Source: Fibrobacter sp.
GTDB taxonomy: Bacteria > Fibrobacterota > Fibrobacteria > Fibrobacterales > Fibrobacteraceae
Direction: 5' to 3'
Assembly (NCBI GenBank): GCA_024398875.1
Contig: JAKSIJ010000002.1
Span: forward strand, 62,001-126,000
Length of the DNA stretch: 64,000 bases
Shown: positions 51,756 to 60,704 of the stretch, one piece after another
Numbering within the stretch: the first letter of the stretch is position 1
Layout: every line of letters starts with the position of its first letter
Made by a program: the position numbers and the translations under genes
Notes under the pieces: generated by a model
Database searches by the model: none
What the model saw: the letters and a program-made list of their open reading frames with translations, nothing else
What the model was told of the DNA's origin: nothing

Positions 51756-52989
51756 TACGATTGAAGAGGCCATAGAGGATTTTAAGAACGGAAAGTTCTT
51801 GATTGTGGTGGATGATGAAGACCGCGAGAATGAAGGCGATTTCATTATCGCCGCAGAGAAAATTACGCCGGAAAAGGTGAACTTCATGCTGCATGAGGGT
51901 CGTGGTGTGCTTTGCTGCCCGCTCCCTATCAAGCGCTGCCATGAGTTGAACCTTACGCGCCAAACTGCTGAAAATACCTCCATTTTGGGGACGCCGTTCA
52001 CCATCATGGTGGATAAGATTGAAGGCTGCACTACAGGCGTTTCTGCCCACGACCGTGCCGCTACGATTCTCGCTTTGGCGGACCCGAATTCAAAGCCGTC
52101 TGATTTTGGACGCCCTGGCCATATTTCACCGCTATACGCTCAGGAAGAGGGCGTGCTTCGTCGTGCCGGCCATACGGAAGCAGCCATTGACCTCGCAAAA
52201 CTCTCTGGCCTTCGCCCCGCGGCTGCCCTCATTGAAATCATGAATGAGGACGGCACCATGGCCCGCATGCCTCAACTAGAGGTTGTGGCAAAGAAGTTTG
52301 GGCTCAAGATTATCTCCATTCAGGATTTGATTGCCTACCGTTTGCGTACCGAGAAACTGGTTCAGCGTGTGGCCGCTCCCAACGTGCCGACCAAGTACGG
52401 AAACTTTAAAGCATACGCTTATCGCAGCAACACTGACGGCGTGGAACATGTGGCTTGGGTGGCCGGAAATCCCGATTTTAGCAAGCCTGTGTACGTTCGC
52501 GTGCATAGCGAATGCCTCACAGGGGACATTTTTGGCAGCATGCGCTGCGATTGTGGCGAGCAACTGCAGGCCTCCATGAAGTTTATTGGCGAACATGGGG
52601 GCGTGCTCCTCTATATGCGCGGGCAGGAAGGTCGTGGCATCGGGCTTTGCAATAAACTCCGGGCCTATGAGCTTCAAGAGAAGGGCCTCGATACGGTGGA
52701 AGCCAACCATCACCTGGGGTTCAAGTCGGATTTGCGCCAGTATGGCACGGGTGCTCAGATTCTGGCAGATCTCGGTGTAAAGCAAATGCGCCTTCTCACC
52801 AATAACCCCAGCAAGATTACTGGCATCTCTGGCTATGGCCTTGAGATTGTGGAACGGGTGCCTATCGAAGTGAAACCCAATAAGATTAATCGCTATTACC
52901 TTGAAACTAAAAAAGCCAAAATGGGTCATGAACTTCAGTTGGATGAAGCAGACCATGGCGTAGCAGAAGTTTTAAATGAAGGAAAGTAA
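51742..52989 (+). CDS. ribBA: Bifunctional DHBP synthase / GTP cyclohydrolase II
   Basis: A 415-residue fusion catalysing both entry steps to riboflavin. The N-terminal DHBP synthase has [14 protein letters not shown] and the [13 protein letters not shown] segment. The C-terminal cyclohydrolase II has the zinc cysteines in [21 protein letters not shown] and [13 protein letters not shown] at 51742 overlaps ribE out of frame, typical of coupled rib genes. Followed by ribH after 1 base. Confidence 0.95.
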   Translation: MTLLNTIEEAIEDFKNGKFLIVVDDEDRENEGDFIIAAEKITPEKVNFMLHEGRGVLCCPLPIKRCHELNLTRQTAENTSILGTPFTIMVDKIEGCTTGVSAHDRAATILALADPNSKPSDFGRPGHISPLYAQEEGVLRRAGHTEAAIDLAKLSGLRPAAALIEIMNEDGTMARMPQLEVVAKKFGLKIISIQDLIAYRLRTEKLVQRVAAPNVPTKYGNFKAYAYRSNTDGVEHVAWVAGNPDFSKPVYVRVHSECLTGDIFGSMRCDCGEQLQASMKFIGEHGGVLLYMRGQEGRGIGLCNKLRAYELQEKGLDTVEANHHLGFKSDLRQYGTGAQILADLGVKQMRLLTNNPSKITGISGYGLEIVERVPIEVKPNKINRYYLETKKAKMGHELQLDEADHGVAEVLNEGK

Positions 52990-52990
52990 C

Positions 52991-53458
52991 ATGAAAGAAC
53001 TGAAAAATTCTCTCAATGGAACAGGAATGAAAATCGCCATCGCCGTGGCGCGCTTCAACGAAGTGGTGACGGACAAACTTTTGGAAGGTGCTGTTCGTCA
53101 GCTGGAAACCTTGGGCGTTGATGCAAAGGATATCACTGTGGCCCACGTTCCAGGAGCCTTTGAATTGCCGGGTATTTGCCGCAAGTTTGTGGATTCCAAG
53201 AAGTTTGATGCTGTTATTGCCTTGGGAGCCATTATCCGTGGTGAAACCAGCCACTATGATGTTGTGGTAAATGCTTCTACTGGTGGAATTGCAAATCTTG
53301 CTGCAGAAGGGAAGGTTCCTGTTATCCTTGGAATCCTCACGACCGATACGGTGGACCAGGCCATGAACCGCGCTGGTCTCAAGGCCGGAAATCTTGGCTG
53401 CAACTGGGCTAGCACTGCAGTGGAAATGGTGAATCTTTACAAACAGTTCAATAAGTAA
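52991..53458 (+). CDS. ribH: 6,7-dimethyl-8-ribityllumazine synthase
   Basis: A 155-residue lumazine synthase subunit (usually a pentamer or 60-mer) condensing DHBP with the ribitylamino-uracil. Conserved stretches: IAVARFNEVVTDKLLEGA, VPGAFELP, ALGAIIRGETSHYDVV with the catalytic His, and GILTTDTVDQAMNRAG. ATG at 52991 has AAGGAAAG upstream; an earlier in-frame ATG inside ribBA is unnecessary. Confidence 0.96.
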   Translation: MKELKNSLNGTGMKIAIAVARFNEVVTDKLLEGAVRQLETLGVDAKDITVAHVPGAFELPGICRKFVDSKKFDAVIALGAIIRGETSHYDVVVNASTGGIANLAAEGKVPVILGILTTDTVDQAMNRAGLKAGNLGCNWASTAVEMVNLYKQFNK

Positions 53459-53484
53459 TTTCAAAACGCGTAATTAGAGTTTTT

Positions 53485-53925
53485 ATGCCGAAGATTAGTT
53501 TTAGACCTGCCCGTGTGTTTGCCATGCAACTTTTGTACGCCATGGAAATTACCGGAGCTACGGTGGGCGAGGCGCTCCCAGGTGTATTGGAAGCACAACC
53601 TCTAGCCGACGATCAGAAGAAGTATGGAATGAATTTGGTGGATTGGGTTCAGGCTCATCGCAGTGAACTGGACGAAGATATCAAATCTTGCTCTGTACAT
53701 TGGGATATTGAACGCATTGCCCGCATTGATCGCATTGTGGCTTACATTGCCATGGTGGAACTCTTGTTCAATCCAGAAATTCCTACCAAGGTGGCGGTGT
53801 CTGAAGCGGTGCAGGTTTCAACCAAGTTCAGTACTGATAACTCTGGAACATTTGTGAATGGTCTTTTAGCGGGCTTTATGCAGAAGCGCGGTATTGTCGT
53901 TAACTCTTCGAAGAAAGGGAGCTGA
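53485..53925 (+). CDS. nusB: Transcription antitermination factor NusB
   Basis: A 146-residue all-helical protein that with NusE/S10 binds boxA in rRNA antitermination. Typical features are RPARVFAMQLLYAMEI at the start, the helix RIARIDRIVAYIAMVELLF, and VSEAVQVSTKFSTDNSGTFVNGLLA at the C-terminus. The ribH-nusB order is common in bacteria. The next gene starts 2 bases later. Confidence 0.94.
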   Translation: MPKISFRPARVFAMQLLYAMEITGATVGEALPGVLEAQPLADDQKKYGMNLVDWVQAHRSELDEDIKSCSVHWDIERIARIDRIVAYIAMVELLFNPEIPTKVAVSEAVQVSTKFSTDNSGTFVNGLLAGFMQKRGIVVNSSKKGS

Positions 53926-53927
53926 TT

Positions 53928-56900
53928 GTGATTAAGGAAAAATTGATGAAGCATGTTTTTGCGGGAATCTCCTGCTTGGTGGCTTTGGTGGTCTATTGTC
54001 TGACTATGGCTCCCACGGTTTCTTTCTGGGACTGCGGTGAGTTCATAGCCTGCGCCAACACTCTTGGCATTCCTCATCCTCCTGGAACGCCCTTCTTTGT
54101 GTTCCTCGCCCGAACTGTGATTGTGCTTCTTCCCTTTGTAGAAGAAATCGCTAAGCGCGTGAACTATATCTCTGTGGTAAGTTCTGCCGCTACGGTCTAT
54201 GTCACGGCACTCTTTGCTTGGGATTTGTTGTCCAAAGTTTTGAGTGCGGATAAACTTGCAGAAAAGATTTCTGCCAAGGTTCGCATATTTGTGCTTGGCA
54301 CTGCCGCTCTAGTTGCCGGTTTCCTTCTGACTTTCTCTGATACCTTCTGGTTCAATGCGGTAGAAGCTGAAGTTTATGGTATTGCCATGTTCATCCTGAT
54401 GCTCATTTCCTATTTGGGACTGGTTTGGTACAACAAGAAGGATGAGGACGAAGATGGTGCTAATCGTATTTTGATTTTTATCTGCTACATTGCATTTCTT
54501 GGTGTTGGCGCTCATCTTTACACCATGCTTACAGTGCCGGCTGTATTTGCCTTGCTTCTTATTGCAGAACCCAAACGCATTAAGGAAAGATGGCCTATTT
54601 GGGTCACGGGCACGCTTCTTTGTTCTGTGATTTACATGGTGTCCGCTTTCATTGAAATTTCCTTGATTTGCCTGGTAGTGTTAGCAATTTTGAGTGTTGC
54701 GAAACCTTTTGACGCCAATGTCAATAAGGCAGTTCGTCTTTCTCTCGCTTTTGCTTTCTTTGCGCTGATTGGCTATAGCACGCACCTCTACATTCCTATC
54801 CGTTCGGAACTTAATCCCAATATTGATGAGAATAATCCTGAAATCAACATTCGTGATGATCAGGGAAATTTGCAGTTGGGTAATCTTTTTAACGGGGATA
54901 ATTGGCGTGCTTTTAATGACTTCATTGAACGCAAGCAGTATGGTTCTGAAAGCATGATTGAGCGAGCCTTCTATCGTCGTTCTCAAATTGCTCACCAGTT
55001 CCTCGCCTTCCCGAATATGAGCTATGGTGGATATCAGATGGCTCAGTACTTGCCGTACAAGGTGGGTGGTGTTTACAGTAACGGCGGATTGTATCACTTT
55101 GATCCGGCGGATAATGAACCTCTGGAAAGAGGAAGTTTGAAGTTCCCCACACAGATGAGTTTCATGGGAGATGCAATTCTTCCGCAACTTCTCATTTTCC
55201 TCATTTTCAACGGTCTCTTAGTGATGGTTTGCATGTTTGTGTGGAAACGCAATCGCTCTTTGGGATTGTACCTTTCCATTCTTTATGCGCTCTGTTCTCT
55301 TGGTCTTTTGTTCTACATCAATTTTGCAGATGGAACCCGCATGGAAAAAAGAGATCGGGATTATTGGGTGAGCATCATGACCCGGAATGTAAATGACCTA
55401 AATCGCAGTGGTGCGAGTATTGCTGCTCTTCCGGACCCCAATGAATTGATTGATATGCGCCAGAATATCGAGATTACTAAATCTCGTATAGAAGCGCTTC
55501 GCCGTCGTGGTGGAGATGCTGCATCTATTGTCTCTTTGGAAAAAGAATTGCAAAGTTATGAAAGCTCCGCTGTTTGGCAAAACTGGAAGAAGATTGAAAA
55601 TGGGTTTGCTCAGGTGGGGAGCAATGCTCCCTTCCCGGAACCGGTCCATATGGAAGTTCGCGAACGTGATTATTTCTATACACCGGCATTTATTTTCATG
55701 AGCATGATGTTTGGTATCGGCGCGGGAATTTTGGTTCTCACGGCAGCTACCTCTAGTATGGCATTTTTTGCGACTCCGATTGCAGCTTTGCTGGTACTGG
55801 TGTCCTTTGCTGTGCCTTGCTTCTCCAACTATCAGGAGCATAACCGTTCTGGTTTGTGGGTGCCTTGGGACTATGCCTCAAACCTGCTGAACAGTTGCCG
55901 CCCCAATGCAATTCTCTTTACGAATGGCGATAACGATACCTTCCCGCTGTGGTTTGCACAAGAAGTTGCTGGTGTCCGTCGGGATGTTCGCGTGGTGAAC
56001 CTCTCTTTGGGCAATACGGATTGGTATATCAAGCAGATGTTGGATAATGAACCGAAGCTGAAGCTCAGCTATACTAAGGAAACCATTGATAGCGATATGG
56101 TTCTCGATAATAGTGCCGCCGGTAATCCTAACCATCAGACCTCAACATGGACGGCCCAGGCTGAAAAACTTCTGCCGCGGTTGAAGGCCCGTATTGAGCA
56201 GATGGAAGGTCAGGAACTTTCCAGTGCAGATTCTACGAAACTCTTGCAGTTTAAAGTCCATTATCAGGTCTGGGATGCCTTTATGGACTGGGCAAGGCGT
56301 ACTCGCAGCAATATCATGCTGACGCAGCATAAATTGGTAATTGATCTCGCGCTCCAGAACATGGATAGACCCATCGAGATTTCTACAACTGTAGGAACTT
56401 CCAACTTTATGGGCTTGGAAAAATACATGGTTCAGGAAGGCATGGTGTACAACTTTGTCAAGGGCGATTTGACTCCGCGGAATAATTCCTTTGATGCTGC
56501 TTACACGGCCAAAGTCATTGATGAATCCTTCAAGTTCCGCGGTTTGGGCGATGGAACGGCCTTTATCAATGGGGAAACGGAACGACTGCTGACTGGTTAT
56601 ACATCTCTCTACCTTCAAATTGCTTTTGATGTTCGCGACCAGATTGCAAAACTTCGTAGTGAGCATCCTTTCACTGCTGAGAAAAAGGCTCAGGTGGACA
56701 GTCTCGCTGCATTTGCGGGTAAGTACATCGACCTTGGTATCAAGCAGTTCCCGCGGGAATGGCGCTGCTACTGGGCTGCGGGCTATGTCTACGAGGTGGC
56801 CGGAAAGAAGAAGGATGCAGAAGTCATTCTAGCGCTTGGCCTCAAGAACATCCCTGAGTTTGACGAGGGTGGCCGTAATCGCTTGTCCATGAGCTTAAAA

Positions 56901-57044
56901 CAAATCTCTCAGATGAGTGATGAGCCCCTGGCTGTGGAAGAAGTTCCTGCTGCAGAGCCTGAGGTTTCGGCTAAGGAATCTGTGCCAGCAGAATCATCTG
57001 TGGTTGAAGACGCTCCTGCGGTTGCCCCGGCTGTTGAAAACTAA
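53928..57044 (+). CDS. DUF2723 / GT117-type polytopic membrane protein
   Basis: A 1038-residue membrane protein. The opening TMAPTVSFWDCGEFIACANTLGIPHPPGTPFFV is the DUF2723 signature (its shorter hallmark is FWDCGEF), linked to protein O-mannosyltransferase-like GT-C enzymes (GT117). About 12 helices occupy residues 10-660, with a soluble region about 480-590. The C-terminal 380 residues are extracytoplasmic (FTNGDNDTFPLW, SLGNTDWYIKQML) and end with an Ala/Pro/Glu-rich tail. GTG at 53928 (GGGAG upstream) and ATG at 53946 (AGGA upstream) are both credible starts. It heads a glycan run with polyprenyl-sugar synthases, fitting transfer of lipid-linked sugar to exported proteins. Confidence 0.85.
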   Translation: MIKEKLMKHVFAGISCLVALVVYCLTMAPTVSFWDCGEFIACANTLGIPHPPGTPFFVFLARTVIVLLPFVEEIAKRVNYISVVSSAATVYVTALFAWDLLSKVLSADKLAEKISAKVRIFVLGTAALVAGFLLTFSDTFWFNAVEAEVYGIAMFILMLISYLGLVWYNKKDEDEDGANRILIFICYIAFLGVGAHLYTMLTVPAVFALLLIAEPKRIKERWPIWVTGTLLCSVIYMVSAFIEISLICLVVLAILSVAKPFDANVNKAVRLSLAFAFFALIGYSTHLYIPIRSELNPNIDENNPEINIRDDQGNLQLGNLFNGDNWRAFNDFIERKQYGSESMIERAFYRRSQIAHQFLAFPNMSYGGYQMAQYLPYKVGGVYSNGGLYHFDPADNEPLERGSLKFPTQMSFMGDAILPQLLIFLIFNGLLVMVCMFVWKRNRSLGLYLSILYALCSLGLLFYINFADGTRMEKRDRDYWVSIMTRNVNDLNRSGASIAALPDPNELIDMRQNIEITKSRIEALRRRGGDAASIVSLEKELQSYESSAVWQNWKKIENGFAQVGSNAPFPEPVHMEVRERDYFYTPAFIFMSMMFGIGAGILVLTAATSSMAFFATPIAALLVLVSFAVPCFSNYQEHNRSGLWVPWDYASNLLNSCRPNAILFTNGDNDTFPLWFAQEVAGVRRDVRVVNLSLGNTDWYIKQMLDNEPKLKLSYTKETIDSDMVLDNSAAGNPNHQTSTWTAQAEKLLPRLKARIEQMEGQELSSADSTKLLQFKVHYQVWDAFMDWARRTRSNIMLTQHKLVIDLALQNMDRPIEISTTVGTSNFMGLEKYMVQEGMVYNFVKGDLTPRNNSFDAAYTAKVIDESFKFRGLGDGTAFINGETERLLTGYTSLYLQIAFDVRDQIAKLRSEHPFTAEKKAQVDSLAAFAGKYIDLGIKQFPREWRCYWAAGYVYEVAGKKKDAEVILALGLKNIPEFDEGGRNRLSMSLKQISQMSDEPLAVEEVPAAEPEVSAKESVPAESSVVEDAPAVAPAVEN

Positions 57045-57056
57045 TTAGAGGTCCTT

Positions 57057-57980
57057 ATGGATTTAAGCTTAGTTATTCCTGTTAAAGAAGAAAGCGAAAA
57101 TCTCCCGCAGTTAATGAAGGAGATTGTAGCGGCTCTCGCTCCCACGGGTTATGAGTACGAAGTCGTCGCCATCGATGACGGAAGTCGTGATTCTACGTGG
57201 GAAGTTCTGGAGCAACTATCCAAGGAATACAACTTCTTGCAGGGATATCGCTTCCAGTTCAATTGCGGTAAGGCTGCTGCTCTTGCTCTGGGTTTTTCAA
57301 AGGCGAGGGGAAAGTTTGTTGCTACGCTGGATGGTGATTTGCAGGATGATCCTCTAGAAATTCCCAAGATGATAAAGCTTTTGGATGAAGGTTATGACCT
57401 TGTTTCCGGATGGAAAATTCGTCGCCTGGATCCATGGCATAAAACCTGGCCTTCTAAACTTTTCAATCTGACGGTTTCTGCAGTTTGTGGAAAGCGCCTT
57501 CACGATTTCAATTGTGGCATTAAAGTATATCGCAGCAGTGTAGTTCGTTTTATTCAACTTTATGGGGATTATCACCGCTTTATTCCCGTGATGGCGAAGT
57601 GGCAGGGCTTTCGCATTACAGAAATGCCTGTGGCACACAGGGCTCGCGTTCATGGGGTTTCCAAGTATGGTGTTTCCCGACTGGTTTCGGGATTCCTGGA
57701 TTTGGTCTCTCTCATGTTTATGAAGAGTTTCTCCGCTAAACCGCTCCATTTCTTTGGTTTAGTTGGCTTGATTTTTATGCTGTTTGGCCTTGGAATTTGC
57801 GGATTCTTTGGCTATGAATGGTTGCAATCAGGCGCGCTTCATGTGCGTCCCCTGCTGTTGGCTGGCGGATTTTCTTTAGTGATGAGCGTCCAGTTCTTCT
57901 CTTTAGGTTTGCTGGGAGAGATGATGAATGGAAGTAAAAAGCAGACATATCCTGTGGCGGAAACCCTTCGCCCAGAATAG
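57057..57980 (+). CDS. GT2-family polyprenyl-phosphate glycosyltransferase with C-terminal helices
   Basis: A 307-residue enzyme of the DPM1/GtrB group. The GT-A domain holds LVIPVKEESENL, VAIDDGSRDST, and TLDGDLQDDPLEIP (DxD-type). Two membrane helices close it (FGLVGLIFMLFGLGICGFF and AGGFSLVMSVQFFSLGLLG), as in GtrB-like proteins that make undecaprenyl-phosphate-sugar. AGG before the ATG; 12 bases after the DUF2723 stop. Confidence 0.88.
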   Translation: MDLSLVIPVKEESENLPQLMKEIVAALAPTGYEYEVVAIDDGSRDSTWEVLEQLSKEYNFLQGYRFQFNCGKAAALALGFSKARGKFVATLDGDLQDDPLEIPKMIKLLDEGYDLVSGWKIRRLDPWHKTWPSKLFNLTVSAVCGKRLHDFNCGIKVYRSSVVRFIQLYGDYHRFIPVMAKWQGFRITEMPVAHRARVHGVSKYGVSRLVSGFLDLVSLMFMKSFSAKPLHFFGLVGLIFMLFGLGICGFFGYEWLQSGALHVRPLLLAGGFSLVMSVQFFSLGLLGEMMNGSKKQTYPVAETLRPE

Positions 57981-58010
57981 AGTGTAATTGTAGATTTTGA
58001 TGGAGTAGAT

Positions 58011-58724
58011 ATGGCATATCCCAAGAGCTTGGTCATCGTTCCCACTTATAATGAGAAGGAAAATATTCTCCTCATCATGTCTGCGATTCTAGAACAAAAT
58101 GAATGCCTTGAAATATTGGTGGTGGACGATGGTTCTCCTGATGGAACGGGGGATATGGTTCAGGTGGAATCTGAGAAGAATCCACGCGTTCACCTGCTTC
58201 GTCGCAAAGGAAAAATGGGGCTGGGTTCTGCTTATGTCACAGGATTCAAGTGGGCTTTGGAACGAGATTACGAGCGTATTTTTGAAATGGATGCGGATTT
58301 TAGCCATTCTCCAGCGGATTTGAATCGCTTCTTGGAAGCCGCCGAGGATTCTGATTTGGTGCTGGGTAGTCGTTATATGGAACATCGCATCAGTGTGGTG
58401 AATTGGGATTTGCGTCGATTGATTTTGAGCTATGGGGCAAATGTCTATACCCGTATTGTGACAAAACTTCCCATTAGTGATGCTACCGGAGGTTTCAAGT
58501 GCTTCCGTCGCGAAGCTTTGTTGGCTCTGAATTTGGATAAAATGAAAAGTGATGGCTATTGTTTCCAGATTGAGACAACCTTTAAAATTTGGAAGAAGGG
58601 TCTTCGCGTTAAGGAAGTTCCCATTGTGTTTACAGATCGTACCCGTGGAACATCTAAAATGAGCGGTGGCATTATTTCCGAAGCCTTTTTCCTTGTTATA
58701 AAGCTGCGCCTAGGTCTGGCATAA
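58011..58724 (+). CDS. Polyprenol-phosphate mannosyltransferase-like GT2 enzyme
   Basis: A 237-residue single-domain GT2 enzyme close to polyprenol monophosphomannose synthase. Motifs are VIVPTYNEKENI, VVDDGSPDGTGDM, EMDADFSHSPADL and SRYMEHRISV. It lacks the C-terminal helices of the preceding gene product and probably works at the membrane face. A second lipid-linked sugar or the same donor in another step is plausible. GGAG lies before the ATG. Confidence 0.9.
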   Translation: MAYPKSLVIVPTYNEKENILLIMSAILEQNECLEILVVDDGSPDGTGDMVQVESEKNPRVHLLRRKGKMGLGSAYVTGFKWALERDYERIFEMDADFSHSPADLNRFLEAAEDSDLVLGSRYMEHRISVVNWDLRRLILSYGANVYTRIVTKLPISDATGGFKCFRREALLALNLDKMKSDGYCFQIETTFKIWKKGLRVKEVPIVFTDRTRGTSKMSGGIISEAFFLVIKLRLGLA

Positions 58725-60355
58725 TGAACTTGCCACAAAAATCTTGCTCCATCATCATAATCGCATATAATTCTTGCGATTTCATTCCAGCATGTTTGAA
58801 ATCCATTCGAGATGCTAGTGATGGATTGGATGTGGAAATCATTGTATTAGATAATGGTTCTCCTGACCCCATAGCTCCAGAAATCAAGGGATTCTTTAAA
58901 GAAGTTATCTGGATTGATTCTAAAGAAAATATGGGCTTTGGCAGGGGGTGTAATCTAGCTGAGAAAAGTGCTACGAAACCCTATCTCTTTTTTATCAATC
59001 CAGACACAATTGTATCAAGGGATTCCTTGAGAGCAATGCTTGCTTTTATGGAAACTCATCCTGAGGCAGGTACGGTTGGTTGTCGAATTTTAAATGAGGA
59101 TGGGTCACTTCAGTGGGCATGTCGCCGTAGTTTCCCGACAGTGATTGGAGCTGTTTCAAAAACCATTGGACTTGCAACCCTTTTTCCTAAAAACAAGGTG
59201 TTGGCCTCTTACAATATGACTTACGCGAATCCCGATGAGGAGATTGAAGTTGATGCCATTAGCGGCTCCTTCTTCTGTATTCGTCGGGATGTGTATGAAA
59301 AATTGAATGGTTTTGATGATGATTTTTTCATGTATGGAGAGGATTTGGACCTATGCTTCCGTACAAAGAAGATGGGACTAAAGAATTATTACACGCCGGT
59401 AACGAATATCTTGCATTTTAAGGGCCAAAGTTGCCGTACACGGCGATGGAAGTCCTATGTGGATTTTTATCAGGCTATGCTGATTTTTGCAAGCAAACAC
59501 CGCAATCTTTATTTTGTCCCGAATGTGCTAGTTTCCCTCGGCATTTTATTTGCGGCCTTTATTGGCGTGTTTTCGAGACTCATTCCTAAATTCTGGAAAA
59601 TTTTTTTGGATGTGGGAATGTTTTTGCCAGTTTTGTTGCTTTGTGTTTTTGTGGAAGCATTGTTTGGTAGTTTTGAGGCAAAAACTTCATCAGAACTTTA
59701 TTTGCCAGATTCTATGCTAGTGGCTGTCGCTTTGGTCAATGTGGTGTTTCTTGCATTACGTGGCGAATATGCTTCGTCGAGTTTAAATGGCTATAAATTT
59801 ATTTCAAGATTGATTCCATTGAATGTCGTGACGATACTCTTGTTTTTAGGCTACCAGGTTTTATTTGGTGATGCTGCTTGTATTCATGAATTTATGAACA
59901 AATTGGCATGGAAAAGCTATTTAGTGATGGCTGTGACATGGCCTTTTACATTGCTGGCCTGGCGTCGGATTGCATTTTGGATAAATTATTTCTATCGCAT
60001 TTTTGCTAAAAAACGGCATCGTTCCATTTTGTTGGGTGGGGGAGAAGATTCTCTCGATGGTTGGTTTGATAGTTATAATGTCATTCCTGGTATTGAAATT
60101 TTAGGATGTGTTAGTGATAATCCTGAGAATGTTACGGAAAAGAACCGTCAACATCTCTTAGGTCCTCTATCGGATATGGAGGCAATTTGTCATCGGACGG
60201 GTTGCCGGGAGCTACTGGTTGTGTCTAATTTCTCTGGTTACAGGGAATCCTTTGACTTGGAATGGCTAAAAAAACTCCAGATGAAGGTCTACTTGCTTAT
60301 TGGAAACGGCAAAAATGGCAATTATGCCCTTGTGGACCTTAAAAACTTGCATTAA
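58724..60355 (+). CDS. GT2 glycosyltransferase fused to membrane helices and a Rossmann-like domain
   Basis: A 543-residue protein with three parts. Residues 1 to about 260 are a WbbL/rhamnosyltransferase-like GT-A domain (IIIIAYNSCDFI, LDNGSPDP, FFINPDTIVSRD, FFMYGEDLDLCFR). About 260-420 holds four or five membrane helices. About 425-543 is a Rossmann-like CoA-binding domain (RSILLGGGEDSL, GCVSDNPENV, ELLVVSNFSGY), as found in polyprenyl glycosylphosphotransferases but without their catalytic domain. ATG overlaps the previous stop by one base (TAATG). It likely extends a glycan and has an extra regulatory or nucleotide-sugar domain. Confidence 0.75.
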   Translation: MNLPQKSCSIIIIAYNSCDFIPACLKSIRDASDGLDVEIIVLDNGSPDPIAPEIKGFFKEVIWIDSKENMGFGRGCNLAEKSATKPYLFFINPDTIVSRDSLRAMLAFMETHPEAGTVGCRILNEDGSLQWACRRSFPTVIGAVSKTIGLATLFPKNKVLASYNMTYANPDEEIEVDAISGSFFCIRRDVYEKLNGFDDDFFMYGEDLDLCFRTKKMGLKNYYTPVTNILHFKGQSCRTRRWKSYVDFYQAMLIFASKHRNLYFVPNVLVSLGILFAAFIGVFSRLIPKFWKIFLDVGMFLPVLLLCVFVEALFGSFEAKTSSELYLPDSMLVAVALVNVVFLALRGEYASSSLNGYKFISRLIPLNVVTILLFLGYQVLFGDAACIHEFMNKLAWKSYLVMAVTWPFTLLAWRRIAFWINYFYRIFAKKRHRSILLGGGEDSLDGWFDSYNVIPGIEILGCVSDNPENVTEKNRQHLLGPLSDMEAICHRTGCRELLVVSNFSGYRESFDLEWLKKLQMKVYLLIGNGKNGNYALVDLKNLH

Positions 60356-60443
60356 ACGTTGTGTTTGAAGAACTTCGGAATACTTTTTTCTTAAAATAGA
60401 GTTATTTTTATCGTTAGTCTAAGTGATTGACGATAAAGGTTTT

Positions 60444-60704
60444 ATGTTCGATACAAGACTTTTAAAAATTTTGTGCTGCCCGGACACGCGAAAGGCTTTG
60501 AAAATGGCTGATGACGCCATGCTTTCTCGTGTGAATCAGGCTATTGAAAAGGGGTGCGTGAAAAACGCTTCCGGCGAAAAAATCAATGAAGTTTTAGAGG
60601 AAGCTTTGGTGGTAGAGGACGAAACTCGTCTTTACATTATTCGCGAAGGCATCCCGGTTCTTTTATCAGATGAGGCTATTCTGCTTCCATTGGAGGAAAA
60701 ATGA
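60444..60704 (+). CDS. Trm112-like small zinc-ribbon-type protein (UPF0434 family)
   Basis: An 86-residue protein. The start FDTRLLKILCCPDTRKALKMAD and the ending LYIIREGIPVLLSDEAILL are the Trm112/UPF0434 pattern (LL-x-IL-x-CP and IPxLL). Only the first Cys pair is kept, so zinc binding is doubtful. ATG at 60444 has AAAGG 4 bases upstream. It overlaps the following TPR gene by ATGA, so the two are coupled. Confidence 0.82.
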   Translation: MFDTRLLKILCCPDTRKALKMADDAMLSRVNQAIEKGCVKNASGEKINEVLEEALVVEDETRLYIIREGIPVLLSDEAILLPLEEK

